NCBI GenBank assembly: GCA_902802585.1
Contig: CADCMR010000024.1
Coordinates: 1 to 45,056 of the forward strand
Direction: 5' to 3'
Source: an uncultured bacterium
GTDB taxonomy: Bacteria > Verrucomicrobiota > Lentisphaeria > Victivallales > UBA1829
DNA: 45,056 nt
Shown one piece after another: positions 17,637 through 25,190 of the stretch; position 1 is the first letter of the stretch, and every line of letters begins with the position of its first letter. The notes beneath the pieces are model-generated. The model was given only the letters and a program-made list of their open reading frames with translations, ran no database searches and had not been told where the DNA came from. The translations under genes were made by a program, and so were the position numbers.

Positions 17637-17714
17637 TGGTCGGGGCGACTGGATTCGAACCAGCGACCTCTAAGTCCCGAACCTAGCGCTCCAACCAGAC
17701 TGAGCTACGCCCCG
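17637..17714 (-). tRNA. tRNA-Pro, anticodon CGG
   Basis: On the minus strand the acceptor stem is CGGGGCG/CGCCCCG, the D arm GCTC/GAGC, and the anticodon stem CTAGG/CTTAG with loop TTCGGGA, giving anticodon CGG with G37. The T arm is GCTGG-TTCGAAT-CCAGT. The discriminator A and CCA are encoded (17640-17637). It has its own promoter and terminator. Confidence 0.95.
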
Positions 17715-17731
17715 AAATGTTCGATTAAAAA

Positions 17732-17759
17732 AATATACCACAGTTTCCCAAAAAATCAA
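17732..17759 (-). promoter_or_regulatory. Promoter for tRNA-Pro
   Basis: On the minus strand TTGATT (17759-17754) and TATATT (17737-17732) are 16 bases apart, with the mature tRNA 5' end at 17714. Confidence 0.65.
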
Positions 17760-17806
17760 GCCGGAAACAGAAAAAAAACGAATTTTCCTGCGAAAAAGCA
17801 GTGTTT

Positions 17807-17928
17807 GATGCCACTGCCAAAAGTCTGTGAAGCCCCAAAAACCGCAGAATTTTCCACAGACTCCTCGCTCAAAAATGGGAACAAATCTGTTGAAAAAAAG
17901 CTTGCACCCGACTTTTGGCAGTGGCATC
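17807..17928. mobile_element. 122-bp MITE-like element with perfect terminal repeats
   Basis: The 19-base sequence GATGCCACTGCCAAAAGTC at 17807-17825 is repeated perfectly in inverted orientation at 17910-17928. The six bases GTGTTT occur immediately outside both ends (17801-17806 and 17929-17934), as expected of a target-site duplication. Inside, AGTCTGTG (17822) is inverted as CACAGACT near 17865. No coding capacity. No transposase with matching ends is in the window. Confidence 0.8.
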
Positions 17929-17981
17929 GTGTTTGCCATTTGAAAAAGTGGTCCATAAAAACGAGATGCGCCAAACTCAAT

Positions 17982-18010
17982 TTGAAAACAAGGGTTTTCC
18001 GGGGTATATT
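17982..18010 (+). promoter_or_regulatory. Promoter for glycogen phosphorylase
   Basis: TTGAAA (17982-17987) and TATATT (18005-18010) are 17 bases apart, giving a leader of about 135 bases before the ATG at 18152. The MITE-like element ends only 54 bases upstream of the -35. Confidence 0.75.
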
Positions 18011-18151
18011 ATATAGTGCGGAAAGCGCACGCGCGACACAGGACGGAACCGATCCGATGCAGTCCGGGAGTCGTGCATCCGCCGCAAGGACACATAACCG
18101 CGCAAACAAGCCCATATCACATTACTGCCTCGAAGAAGGAGTTTTCAAACC

Positions 18152-20644
18152 ATGGCTTCGAAGAAAGAAACGAAGGAAATGCTGAAGAAGCTTTTCCTGC
18201 ACCACCTGATCTGTTCTGTCGGCATCCGCCCGGAAAAAGCCGTCAACCTAAATTGCTACCATGCGCTGGCGCTCACCATCCGCGACCTCATGATGCGCGA
18301 CTGGATCGCCACACACGATGAATACGAAGAGAAGAAACCGCGCATCGTCCACTATATTTCTCTCGAGTTCCTGATCGGCCGCACGCTCGGCAACGCCATG
18401 GTCAACCTGGGCGTCGAGCAGGAAGCGGCGGAGGCGATGGCGGAACTCGGTTTCAATATCGACGAAATACGCGACGAGGAAGTCGATGCCGGTCTCGGCA
18501 ACGGCGGTCTCGGCCGTCTCGCGGCATGCTTCCTTGACTCCATGGCCACGCTGGAGCTTCCGGCGTTCGGCTACGGCATCCGCTACGACTACGGCATCTT
18601 CAAGCAGATCATCCAGAACGGCTACCAGGTCGAGGAGCCGGACAACTGGCTCAGCCGCGGCAACCCGTGGGAAATCCGCCGTCCCGAGCTCGCCTGCGTG
18701 GTCCAGTTCGGCGGTCATGTCGAGAAGATCCGCGACGACGCCAACCCGGACCGCCGCAGATGGGTCGACACGCAGGACGTGAAGGCGATGCCCTACGACA
18801 CGCCGATCCCCGGCTACCGCAACCACACCGTGAACACGCTCCGCCTGTGGTCCGCCGAATCGCTTTACGGGTTCAACCTCGCGAAGTTCAACCAGGGCGA
18901 CTACATCAGCGCCAACCTCGAATCCAGCCTGGACCAGAACATCACCCGCGTGCTCTACCCGAACGACAACAACTACGAGGGCAAGGAACTCCGCCTCAAG
19001 CAGCAGTATTTCCTCGTCTCCGCCTCGCTTCAGGATATCTTCGCCCGCTTCGGGAAAAGCGGAGAGGACCTCAAGCACCTGAAGGACTCCATCGTCGTCC
19101 AGCTCAATGACACGCATCCGGCGCTCGCCATCCCCGAGATGATGAGACTTCTCATCGACATCCACAACTACTCCTGGGACAAGGCGTGGGAAGTCACCAC
19201 GAGCATCTTCAACTACACGAACCACACGCTCATGTCCGAGGCGCTCGAACGCTGGTCCGTGCAGCTGTTCGAAAAGCTTCTCCCGCGCCACCTTGAGATC
19301 ATCTACCAGATCAACTTCATCTTCCTCCGCCAGGTCGCCACGCGGTACATCAACGACAACAGCATTCAGGCGAGGATGTCCCTCATTCAGGAGCAGCCCG
19401 AGAAGATGGTCCGCATGGCTTATATGTGCGTCGTCACGTCCAAGCATGTGAACGGCGTGGCGGCGCTCCATACAGAGCTCCTGCAGAACGGCCTCTTCCG
19501 CGACTTCAACGAGTTCTTCCCCGGCAAGTTTGTGAACGTCACAAACGGCATCACGCCGCGCCGCTGGCTGAAGAAGGCAAACCCCGGACTCTCCCGTCTC
19601 ATCGACGACAAGATCGGCGATGGGTGGCCGAAAGACCTCCGCCTGCTTGACCAGCTCACCAAGTTCGAGGACGACAAGGCTTTCCTCGCGGAACTCGCCA
19701 AGGTCAAACGCGCCAACAAGCTCGTCCTCGCGAAGTACATCAGCGAACACAACGGCGTCGAGGTCAACCCCGATTCCATCTTCGACGTGCAGGTGAAGCG
19801 CCTTCACGAGTACAAGCGCCAGCTGCTGAACATCCTCCACGCGATCACGCTCTACCTGAAGCTGAAGGACAACCCGGACATGGACTTCGTCCCGCGCACC
19901 ATCATCTTCGGCGCGAAATCCGCCCCCGGCTATTACATGGCGAAGCTCATCATCAAGCTCATCAACTCCGTCGCCGAGGTCATCAACAATGACAAGGCGA
20001 TCGGCGACAAGCTGAAAGTCGTCTTCCTCGCGAACTACCGCGTCTCCCTCGCCGAGAAGATCATCCCCGCCGCCGACCTCTCCGAACAGATCTCGCTCGC
20101 CGGGACCGAGGCGTCGGGCACAGGCAATATGAAGTTCGCCCTGAACGGCGCGCTGACGATCGGCACGCTCGACGGCGCGAACATCGAAATCCGCAACCAG
20201 GTCGGCGCTGAAAACTTCTTCATCTTCGGCATGAACGTCGACGAGGTCCGCCAGCTTCGCGAGCAGGGATACCATCCGAATGAGTTCGTGGAGAAGTCCC
20301 CGCTGCTGAAACGCGCGCTTGAGCTGATCCGTACCAATTTCTTCTCGCCCGGCGAATACGATGTCTTCCGCCAGATTCTCGAAAGCCTCGACACCGACAA
20401 CTACATGTGCGCCGCCGACTTCGATTCCTACGCCGCCGTGCAGGAGCAGGTTTCCGAGCTCTACCGCAAGCCGGCTGAATGGCAGAAGATGTGCCTCCGC
20501 AACATCGCGAAGATGGGATATTTCTCCAGCGACCGTTCCATTGAGGAATACGCCGAGAAGATCTGGGACATCAAGCCGTGCCCCATCAACATCTCCAGCA
20601 AACACGGCTATGACCTCGCTGCAAACCAGCTGACGAAGGAATAA
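18152..20644 (+). CDS. glgP: Glycogen/maltodextrin phosphorylase
   Basis: An 830-aa GT35 phosphorylase that releases glucose-1-phosphate from alpha-1,4-glucans in the cytosol. Landmarks include VHYISLEFLIGRTLGNAM, the DAGLGNGGLGRLAACFLDS region, QLNDTHPALAIPEMMR, VQVKRLHEYKRQLLN and the PLP site EASGTGNMKFALNG with K661 as the cofactor lysine. Length matches the family (about 800-850 aa). The start ATG 18152 has GAAGGAG upstream. It has its own promoter; the exonuclease gene follows 30 bases on. Confidence 0.97.
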   Translation: MASKKETKEMLKKLFLHHLICSVGIRPEKAVNLNCYHALALTIRDLMMRDWIATHDEYEEKKPRIVHYISLEFLIGRTLGNAMVNLGVEQEAAEAMAELGFNIDEIRDEEVDAGLGNGGLGRLAACFLDSMATLELPAFGYGIRYDYGIFKQIIQNGYQVEEPDNWLSRGNPWEIRRPELACVVQFGGHVEKIRDDANPDRRRWVDTQDVKAMPYDTPIPGYRNHTVNTLRLWSAESLYGFNLAKFNQGDYISANLESSLDQNITRVLYPNDNNYEGKELRLKQQYFLVSASLQDIFARFGKSGEDLKHLKDSIVVQLNDTHPALAIPEMMRLLIDIHNYSWDKAWEVTTSIFNYTNHTLMSEALERWSVQLFEKLLPRHLEIIYQINFIFLRQVATRYINDNSIQARMSLIQEQPEKMVRMAYMCVVTSKHVNGVAALHTELLQNGLFRDFNEFFPGKFVNVTNGITPRRWLKKANPGLSRLIDDKIGDGWPKDLRLLDQLTKFEDDKAFLAELAKVKRANKLVLAKYISEHNGVEVNPDSIFDVQVKRLHEYKRQLLNILHAITLYLKLKDNPDMDFVPRTIIFGAKSAPGYYMAKLIIKLINSVAEVINNDKAIGDKLKVVFLANYRVSLAEKIIPAADLSEQISLAGTEASGTGNMKFALNGALTIGTLDGANIEIRNQVGAENFFIFGMNVDEVRQLREQGYHPNEFVEKSPLLKRALELIRTNFFSPGEYDVFRQILESLDTDNYMCAADFDSYAAVQEQVSELYRKPAEWQKMCLRNIAKMGYFSSDRSIEEYAEKIWDIKPCPINISSKHGYDLAANQLTKE

Positions 20645-20674
20645 AGAATCCGCCAGAACAGGAACCGTCCCCCC

Positions 20675-21217
20675 ATGAACTGGCTCAGCTCCGGACCGTT
20701 CACGGTCTTCGACCTCGAAACGACCGGCTTCAGCGCGGTCCGCGACCGTATCATCGAAATCGGCGCGGTCCGTGTTGAGCTTGACGGCTCCGTTTCGAGG
20801 TTCCAGACGCTCGTGAATCCCGGCGTCCCGATCCCACCCCGCCTGACCGCGCTGACCGGGATCGACGACGCCATGGTCGCCGATGCGCCGAAGTTCCGCG
20901 AGGCCGGGTTCAAGTTCATGGATTTCGCCCGGAAATCGCGTCTGGTGGCGCACAATGCCCGGTTCGACCTATCGTTCATGCAGGAGAGCCTCGCACGCTG
21001 CGGCATGGAGCTGATCCAGGGCGGAGCCTACGACAGCATCCCGATCTTCCGCCGCGCCTACCCGGGGCTTTCCAGCTACAGCCTCGAATTCCTGCGCTCG
21101 AAATTCCCCGTGCCCGACAATTTCCCCGGGCAGCCGCATCGCGCCGCCTACGATGCCGACGTGACGTTCTCGCTCTTCACCATGGCGATGAACATCCTAT
21201 GCGGCGAAGGCGGCTGA
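20675..21217 (+). CDS. DnaQ-family 3'-5' exonuclease
   Basis: A 180-aa DEDDh exonuclease similar to the DNA polymerase III epsilon domain. ExoI is FDLETTG (residues 11-17), ExoII is HNARFDLSF near 90, and ExoIII is HRAAYDAD near 155, with the conserved histidine. There is no C-terminal polymerase-binding tail, so it could be a free proofreading or repair nuclease rather than the replicative subunit. It starts 30 bases after glgP with AGGAA upstream. Confidence 0.88.
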   Translation: MNWLSSGPFTVFDLETTGFSAVRDRIIEIGAVRVELDGSVSRFQTLVNPGVPIPPRLTALTGIDDAMVADAPKFREAGFKFMDFARKSRLVAHNARFDLSFMQESLARCGMELIQGGAYDSIPIFRRAYPGLSSYSLEFLRSKFPVPDNFPGQPHRAAYDADVTFSLFTMAMNILCGEGG

Positions 21218-21389
21218 GTTTTCCATGCGAAAGGACGCGCCGCGCGGCACGGGGGAGGCGGAGTGCGGGATTGTCTCATAATATCTCTATTTGTTTCCTG
21301 CCCGATTCAGTTGCTTCATCCTGATACGGTAAGTAACGTTGCTCTTTCCGTTTCAATCTGAAAAAAGCTCAAAAAAATAAAAAAGGGAT

Positions 21390-21418
21390 TTGATATTGAT
21401 AGAAAGCGCGGATATATT
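21390..21418 (+). promoter_or_regulatory. Promoter for the AraC-type regulator
   Basis: TTGATA (21390-21395) and TATATT (21413-21418) are 17 bases apart; the start is predicted near 21425. The rest of the 301-base gap after the exonuclease shows no gene. Confidence 0.7.
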
Positions 21419-21429
21419 TTAGAAACTCA

Positions 21430-21481
21430 AGGGTATCTCTATTCCTTCGATCCTTCGAAAACCGATGAATAGAGATGCCCT
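21430..21481 (+). promoter_or_regulatory. Leader hairpin upstream of the AraC-type regulator
   Basis: AGGGTATCTCTATTC (21430-21444) pairs with GAATAGAGATGCCCT (21467-21481) with one G-T pair, starting a few bases after the predicted transcription start. It could be a leader structure or a dyad operator for autoregulation. No U tract follows. Confidence 0.6.
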
Positions 21482-21518
21482 CAACTTCACACTCCCCAAT
21501 TGAGAAGTGACCCGCCCT

Positions 21519-22367
21519 ATGAAAAAAGCACCGTCCGGAGTCAGAAAAATCCGCGTCATGCCCAATGTGCTTGACGTCTATCTTCACCCGTTCCAGGGCG
21601 ACGTTTCGTGTTGCCGCCAGCACACGCACCCTGACGAATACGAATGGTTTTACTGCTGCGAAGGCGGCGGCATCCAGGCCGTCGGTCAGTGGCGCCAGCG
21701 GGTCAAGGTCGGCGACCTCCTGCTGATTCCGCCCGGAAAACCGCATGTGTTCTGCGCCTCGGAGTCCGGTTGCCGGACCGCCGTCCTGATGCAATCGGTA
21801 CGGTATTTCCTCGGCAACACTTCCGCCGCGTCTGAAGCAGCGTTCCTGATGGACCATCTTTCCCGCTTTGTGGAGAAAAACGGGTATCTGCTGCCATTGT
21901 CCGAGGCTGACAGCGAATCCTGCGGCAGGATCCTGCACCGCATCATGGAACTCCAGAAAAAGCCCGCGTTCGGCAATGCCCTGCGCATCAATTCCCTGCT
22001 CGGCGGCATGTTGGAAATCGGATTTCATCTGCCGGAACAACCGCGCGGTCCGGTCGCGTCGGACACCGGCGACCCCGAACGGCGCATTTCCGAACTGCTG
22101 TTCTATCTGGACAGCATGTATGTCCGCCCGGTCACGGTCGAAGAGGCGCTCAAGATCACGGGGATGAGCCGGAGCGCGTTCCACGTTCGTTTCCAGGAGG
22201 CGACGGGGCTGACGTTCTGCCAATACCTGAACGACCTGCGCCTGGCGACGGCGGAGCATCTGATCGCCGAGGGCGTTTCGCCCGACGAAGCGGCGAGGCG
22301 GAGCGGCTTCACGAGCCGGAGCAACTACTACCAGCAGCGCAGGAACCGCCGCAGGAAGGTCCAGTAG
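21519..22367 (+). CDS. AraC-family transcriptional regulator
   Basis: A 282-aa regulator. The N-terminal half is a cupin-like sensor (HTHPDEYEWFYCCEGGG, then VGDLLLIPPGKPHVF). The C-terminus carries the two AraC helix-turn-helix units (VTVEEALKITGMSRSAFHVRFQ and SPDEAARRSGFTSRSNYY). The expected FxRxxGxTPxxY ending after the second helix is missing: the protein ends QQRRNRRRKVQ, so the tail is short or frameshifted. The start is ATG 21519 with GAGAAG upstream; a GTG at 21507 is possible. No obvious target operon adjoins it. Confidence 0.85.
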   Translation: MKKAPSGVRKIRVMPNVLDVYLHPFQGDVSCCRQHTHPDEYEWFYCCEGGGIQAVGQWRQRVKVGDLLLIPPGKPHVFCASESGCRTAVLMQSVRYFLGNTSAASEAAFLMDHLSRFVEKNGYLLPLSEADSESCGRILHRIMELQKKPAFGNALRINSLLGGMLEIGFHLPEQPRGPVASDTGDPERRISELLFYLDSMYVRPVTVEEALKITGMSRSAFHVRFQEATGLTFCQYLNDLRLATAEHLIAEGVSPDEAARRSGFTSRSNYYQQRRNRRRKVQ

Positions 22368-22454
22368 GATCATCGTCCGGATGCGGCCGGTCTTCTGCCC
22401 GTGTGTCATGTCCCGTACATCCCCGATGCGCCGCGCTCCTCGTTCCCCCCATGC

Positions 22455-22488
22455 AAAAGGACGGTCCCGATGAACTCGGAACCGTCCT
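22455..22488 (-). terminator. Terminator of the RRM gene
   Basis: On the minus strand AGGACGGT and ACCGTCCT form a stem with one mismatch, followed by TTTTGC. It lies about 40 bases after the RRM stop. Confidence 0.7.
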
Positions 22489-22526
22489 GAATTTTACAGC
22501 TTGAACTGAGCTGGATTCGCCCTGGG

Positions 22527-22799
22527 TCAGAAACGGCGCGGACCGCGCGGACGGTCTTCTTTCGGACGCGCCTCGTTGACGCGGACGTTGCGACCCCCGA
22601 TCGGCTTGCCGTCAAGTCCGGCGATCGCCGCCTTTGCCTCCTCGTCGTTGTTCATGTCGACGAATCCGAAGCCTTTCGAGCGTCCGGTCTCGCGGTCCAT
22701 GATGACGCTTGCCGAATCAACGGTGCCAAACGCCTCGAATGCGGCCTTGAGTTCGTCGTTTGTGGTTGCGAATGCGAGATTGCCCACATACAGTCTCAT
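22527..22799 (-). CDS. Small RRM RNA-binding protein
   Basis: A 90-aa single RNA-recognition-motif protein. RNP2 is LYVGNL (residues 3-8) and RNP1 is KGFGFVDM (residues 42-49), followed by GRNVRVNEARP and a short basic RPRGPRRF tail. Such bacterial glycine-rich RRM proteins bind RNA and are often cold-induced. The start ATG at 22799 has AAAGGAC upstream on the minus strand. The gene stands alone with its own promoter and terminator. Confidence 0.95.
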   Translation of the reverse strand: MRLYVGNLAFATTNDELKAAFEAFGTVDSASVIMDRETGRSKGFGFVDMNNDEEAKAAIAGLDGKPIGGRNVRVNEARPKEDRPRGPRRF

Positions 22800-23078
22800 T
22801 GTGGTGTTGTCCTTTCGCGGTTATACCGCTTCAAAAAATCTGGCGGGACGAACCTTTTCGGGCTTGCGGCCTGAAATTCAGTGCGATGGTGACGGCACAA
22901 CCGAATGCCCCGGAACGACCCGCTGAAGTGGACTTCAACCTGAATTGCCTGCGCATCATCCGAACAGTATATCCTAAACAGTCTCGCACGGTTGAGCAGG
23001 ATGGACCCCATGGTCCACTCCGTTGTGCGTTCTGTCGCAAGATTGCAATACCATACACCGCGGGTAGAAAAAAGTCAA
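22800..23078 (-). promoter_or_regulatory. RRM gene promoter and long structured leader
   Basis: On the minus strand TTGACT (23078-23073) and TATGGT (23055-23050) are 17 bases apart, predicting a leader of roughly 240 bases. GCGGTTATACCGC (22817-22829), a 13-base dyad, lies just upstream of the ribosome site. No gene was seen in 22800-23320. Confidence 0.6.
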
Positions 23079-23320
23079 GCAAAAAAAACAGCAAATCAAA
23101 AAAAAATCACAAATATTCCATAAAAAGCGAAAAAAAGACTCTCTGTCTGTGTTTCTGAACAGGATAGGCCGTCGTTTCAAAAAGCGTTTTTGTCAGATAT
23201 GGGAGGCAGGTTCAGATGTTGTCGAAGTTGAACAGGAGTTATCCCCGTGCCCGAGCGTAAGCCGGTTGCTTTTTCAGAGGAGACTTTACTTTTTGTGGCG
23301 TTGCGAAGCATGCCACCACC

Positions 23321-24013
23321 TCAGTGAAGGCTTTGTCTCCCACCGAAGATGGCGGTGCCGATGCGGACGATGGTCGCGCCCTCGGCGATGGCTTCGCGGA
23401 AGTCACTGCTCATGCCCATGGAGAGTTCGGGCAGCTTGACGCCGAATTCCTGTTCGAGCGTGTCGCGCCGGGTGCGGAGCGAGGCGAACACGCGGTGCAG
23501 GGCGGCTTCATCGGAACCGAGCGGCGCCATGGTCATCAGGCCGCGCACACGGATTCCGGGGAGTGCGAGGGCGGTTTCGAGCGAGGCGCGGAGCTCGTCG
23601 GAGGAACGGAACCCGGTCTTGTTCTCCTCGCCGGAATTGATCTCGAACAGGATGTTGACGGACCTGCCAAGCGAATCGGCGGCCGCCGAAATCTTCCGCA
23701 CGAGCTTTTCGGAGTCGACGGAGTGGATCCAGGTCGCGAGCGCGGCTGCTTTCGCCGCCTTGTTGGACTGGAGCGAGCCGATCAGATGCCATTCGATCTC
23801 CGCGGGCAGGGCGGGCGCCTTCGAGGCGAGTTCCTGGACGCGGTTTTCGCCGAAACAGGTCTGTCCGCACGCGAACGCCGCGGCGACGTCTTCTGCGGGG
23901 AAAGTCTTGGAGACGGCGAGGAGGCGGACGGAACCGACAGGGCGTCCGGCGGCGGCTTCGGCGGCAGTGATCTGCTCCCGGACGGATTCGAGGTGGTCGC
24001 GGATGGTATTCAT
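23321..24013 (-). CDS. yggS: YggS/PLPBP-family pyridoxal-phosphate-binding protein
   Basis: A 230-aa PLP homeostasis protein of the alanine racemase N-terminal fold. Landmarks are VRLLAVSKTFP with the PLP lysine (about residue 36), CFGENRVQEL, WHLIGSLQSNK, INSGEENKTGF, VRGLMTMAP and LSMGMSSDFREAIAEGATIVRIGTAIFG. The start is ATG 24013, one base after the upstream exonuclease stop, so the two are coupled. No enzymatic reaction is established for the family; it buffers free PLP and amino acid pools. Confidence 0.96.
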   Translation of the reverse strand: MNTIRDHLESVREQITAAEAAAGRPVGSVRLLAVSKTFPAEDVAAAFACGQTCFGENRVQELASKAPALPAEIEWHLIGSLQSNKAAKAAALATWIHSVDSEKLVRKISAAADSLGRSVNILFEINSGEENKTGFRSSDELRASLETALALPGIRVRGLMTMAPLGSDEAALHRVFASLRTRRDTLEQEFGVKLPELSMGMSSDFREAIAEGATIVRIGTAIFGGRQSLH

Positions 24014-24014
24014 G

Positions 24015-25034
24015 TCAGAAATCGAACTCCATTTGATCGGATGCGGGCTTTTTCTCCGGGGCTTTCTCCTCAGTGGGAGTGGGGCCTGGTTGCGCGGGCG
24101 CGGGGGTTGCGGCGGCGAAAAGATCGTCGGGATCGTCGCAGATATTATCGGACGCGGTTTCCGGCGCGATCTTGTCGAGGTCGCGCAGAATGCTGTGCAG
24201 GTCAAGCTTCGCGGCGAGCTCACGGATGCGGCGGAAGTCCGGCGCGGTGCGCACGAGCATGGCATCGGACCAGTTCGAGCCCGCCGGAGGTTCGCGGAGC
24301 AGACGGACCAGCGCCTGGTTTTTGCGGAGGTGTTCCGCGCCGTCGACGAGCTTGGCGCGCAGGTTTTCGTTTGCGACCGAGGCGGGATTCGCGAGGATAG
24401 CATCGATGGAACCGCAGGCGCGGATGAGCTTGGCGGCGGTCTTCGGTCCGACGCCCTCAATGCCGGGGATGTTGTCCGCGGCGTCGCCGACGAGCGCGAG
24501 GTAGTCGATGATGCCGGACGGCGGCACGCCGAACTTCTCCACAACGGCGGCTTCGTCGCGCAACTCGAATCCGGCGCCGGAGCGGGACGGGATGAGCATG
24601 GAGACGCGGGCGTTGACGAGCTGGGCGAGGTCCTTGTCCGCCGAGACGATGCGGATTTCTCGCCCGGGGAATGCGAACGTGAGCGCGGAAATGAGGTCGT
24701 CCGCCTCCCACGCCTGTTGCTCGAAGAGCGGCCAGCCGAATGCCCGGATCAGGTCGCGGATGATCGGGACCTGCGCGTTCAGGTCGGGCGGGGCAGGGGG
24801 ACGGTTCGCCTTGTAGTCCGGGGCGAGTTCGAGCCTGTGCGCGGGTTTCCCGAGGTCGAACACGAACGCGCCGTCGAACGCGTCGGCTGGGTAGTCCGCG
24901 TGGAGCTTGAGCAGGAACTTCGCCATCGCGAAGACCGCGTTGGTCGGTGTGCCGTCGCTTGACGTGAGCACGCGCACCGCGAAGTACCCGCGGAAGATCT
25001 GAGCGTAGGAGTCGATCAGGATGAGGGAGCGCAT
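24015..25034 (-). CDS. Stand-alone 5'-3' exonuclease (PolA N-terminal type)
   Basis: A 339-aa FEN-like nuclease. It has LILIDSYAQIFRGYFA at the N-terminus, FDLGKPAHRLELAPDYKANR, the acidic EADDLISAL and VSADKDLAQL motifs, and a helix-hairpin-helix in GDAADNIPGIEGVGPKTAAKLI. These are the metal- and DNA-binding elements of the PolA 5' nuclease domain, here without a polymerase. The C-terminal 50 residues are Pro/Glu-rich and end QMEFDF, which may bind a partner such as the sliding clamp (inference). It precedes yggS. Confidence 0.9.
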   Translation of the reverse strand: MRSLILIDSYAQIFRGYFAVRVLTSSDGTPTNAVFAMAKFLLKLHADYPADAFDGAFVFDLGKPAHRLELAPDYKANRPPAPPDLNAQVPIIRDLIRAFGWPLFEQQAWEADDLISALTFAFPGREIRIVSADKDLAQLVNARVSMLIPSRSGAGFELRDEAAVVEKFGVPPSGIIDYLALVGDAADNIPGIEGVGPKTAAKLIRACGSIDAILANPASVANENLRAKLVDGAEHLRKNQALVRLLREPPAGSNWSDAMLVRTAPDFRRIRELAAKLDLHSILRDLDKIAPETASDNICDDPDDLFAAATPAPAQPGPTPTEEKAPEKKPASDQMEFDF

Positions 25035-25109
25035 GGGGCAGGGGGGGGACGCCGGGGATCGGACGGATTGTTGTTTGAGTTGAAAATGTGCGCGAAGGGG
25101 TACCCGCGC

Positions 25110-25190
25110 ACTGTATCAGCACCGCTTGCGGTGTGCCCGAGCGGAGCCGGGCACTTTATCAACACAGCTTGCTGTGCCGCTTGCGGTGTT
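25110..25190. repeat. Cluster of REP-like short palindromes
   Basis: Three small dyads with a GCTTGC-type loop occur (CACCGCAAGCGGTG, CACAGCAAGCTGTG and a variant near 25178 on one strand or the other), plus GTGCCC/GGGCAC near 25132-25153. They fill the gap between gpmI and the exonuclease gene, both transcribed on the minus strand. Confidence 0.6.

Noticed and set aside
18248..20953. 901-codon open frame on the minus strand
   Set aside because: Antisense shadow of glycogen phosphorylase and the exonuclease; no recognisable motif.
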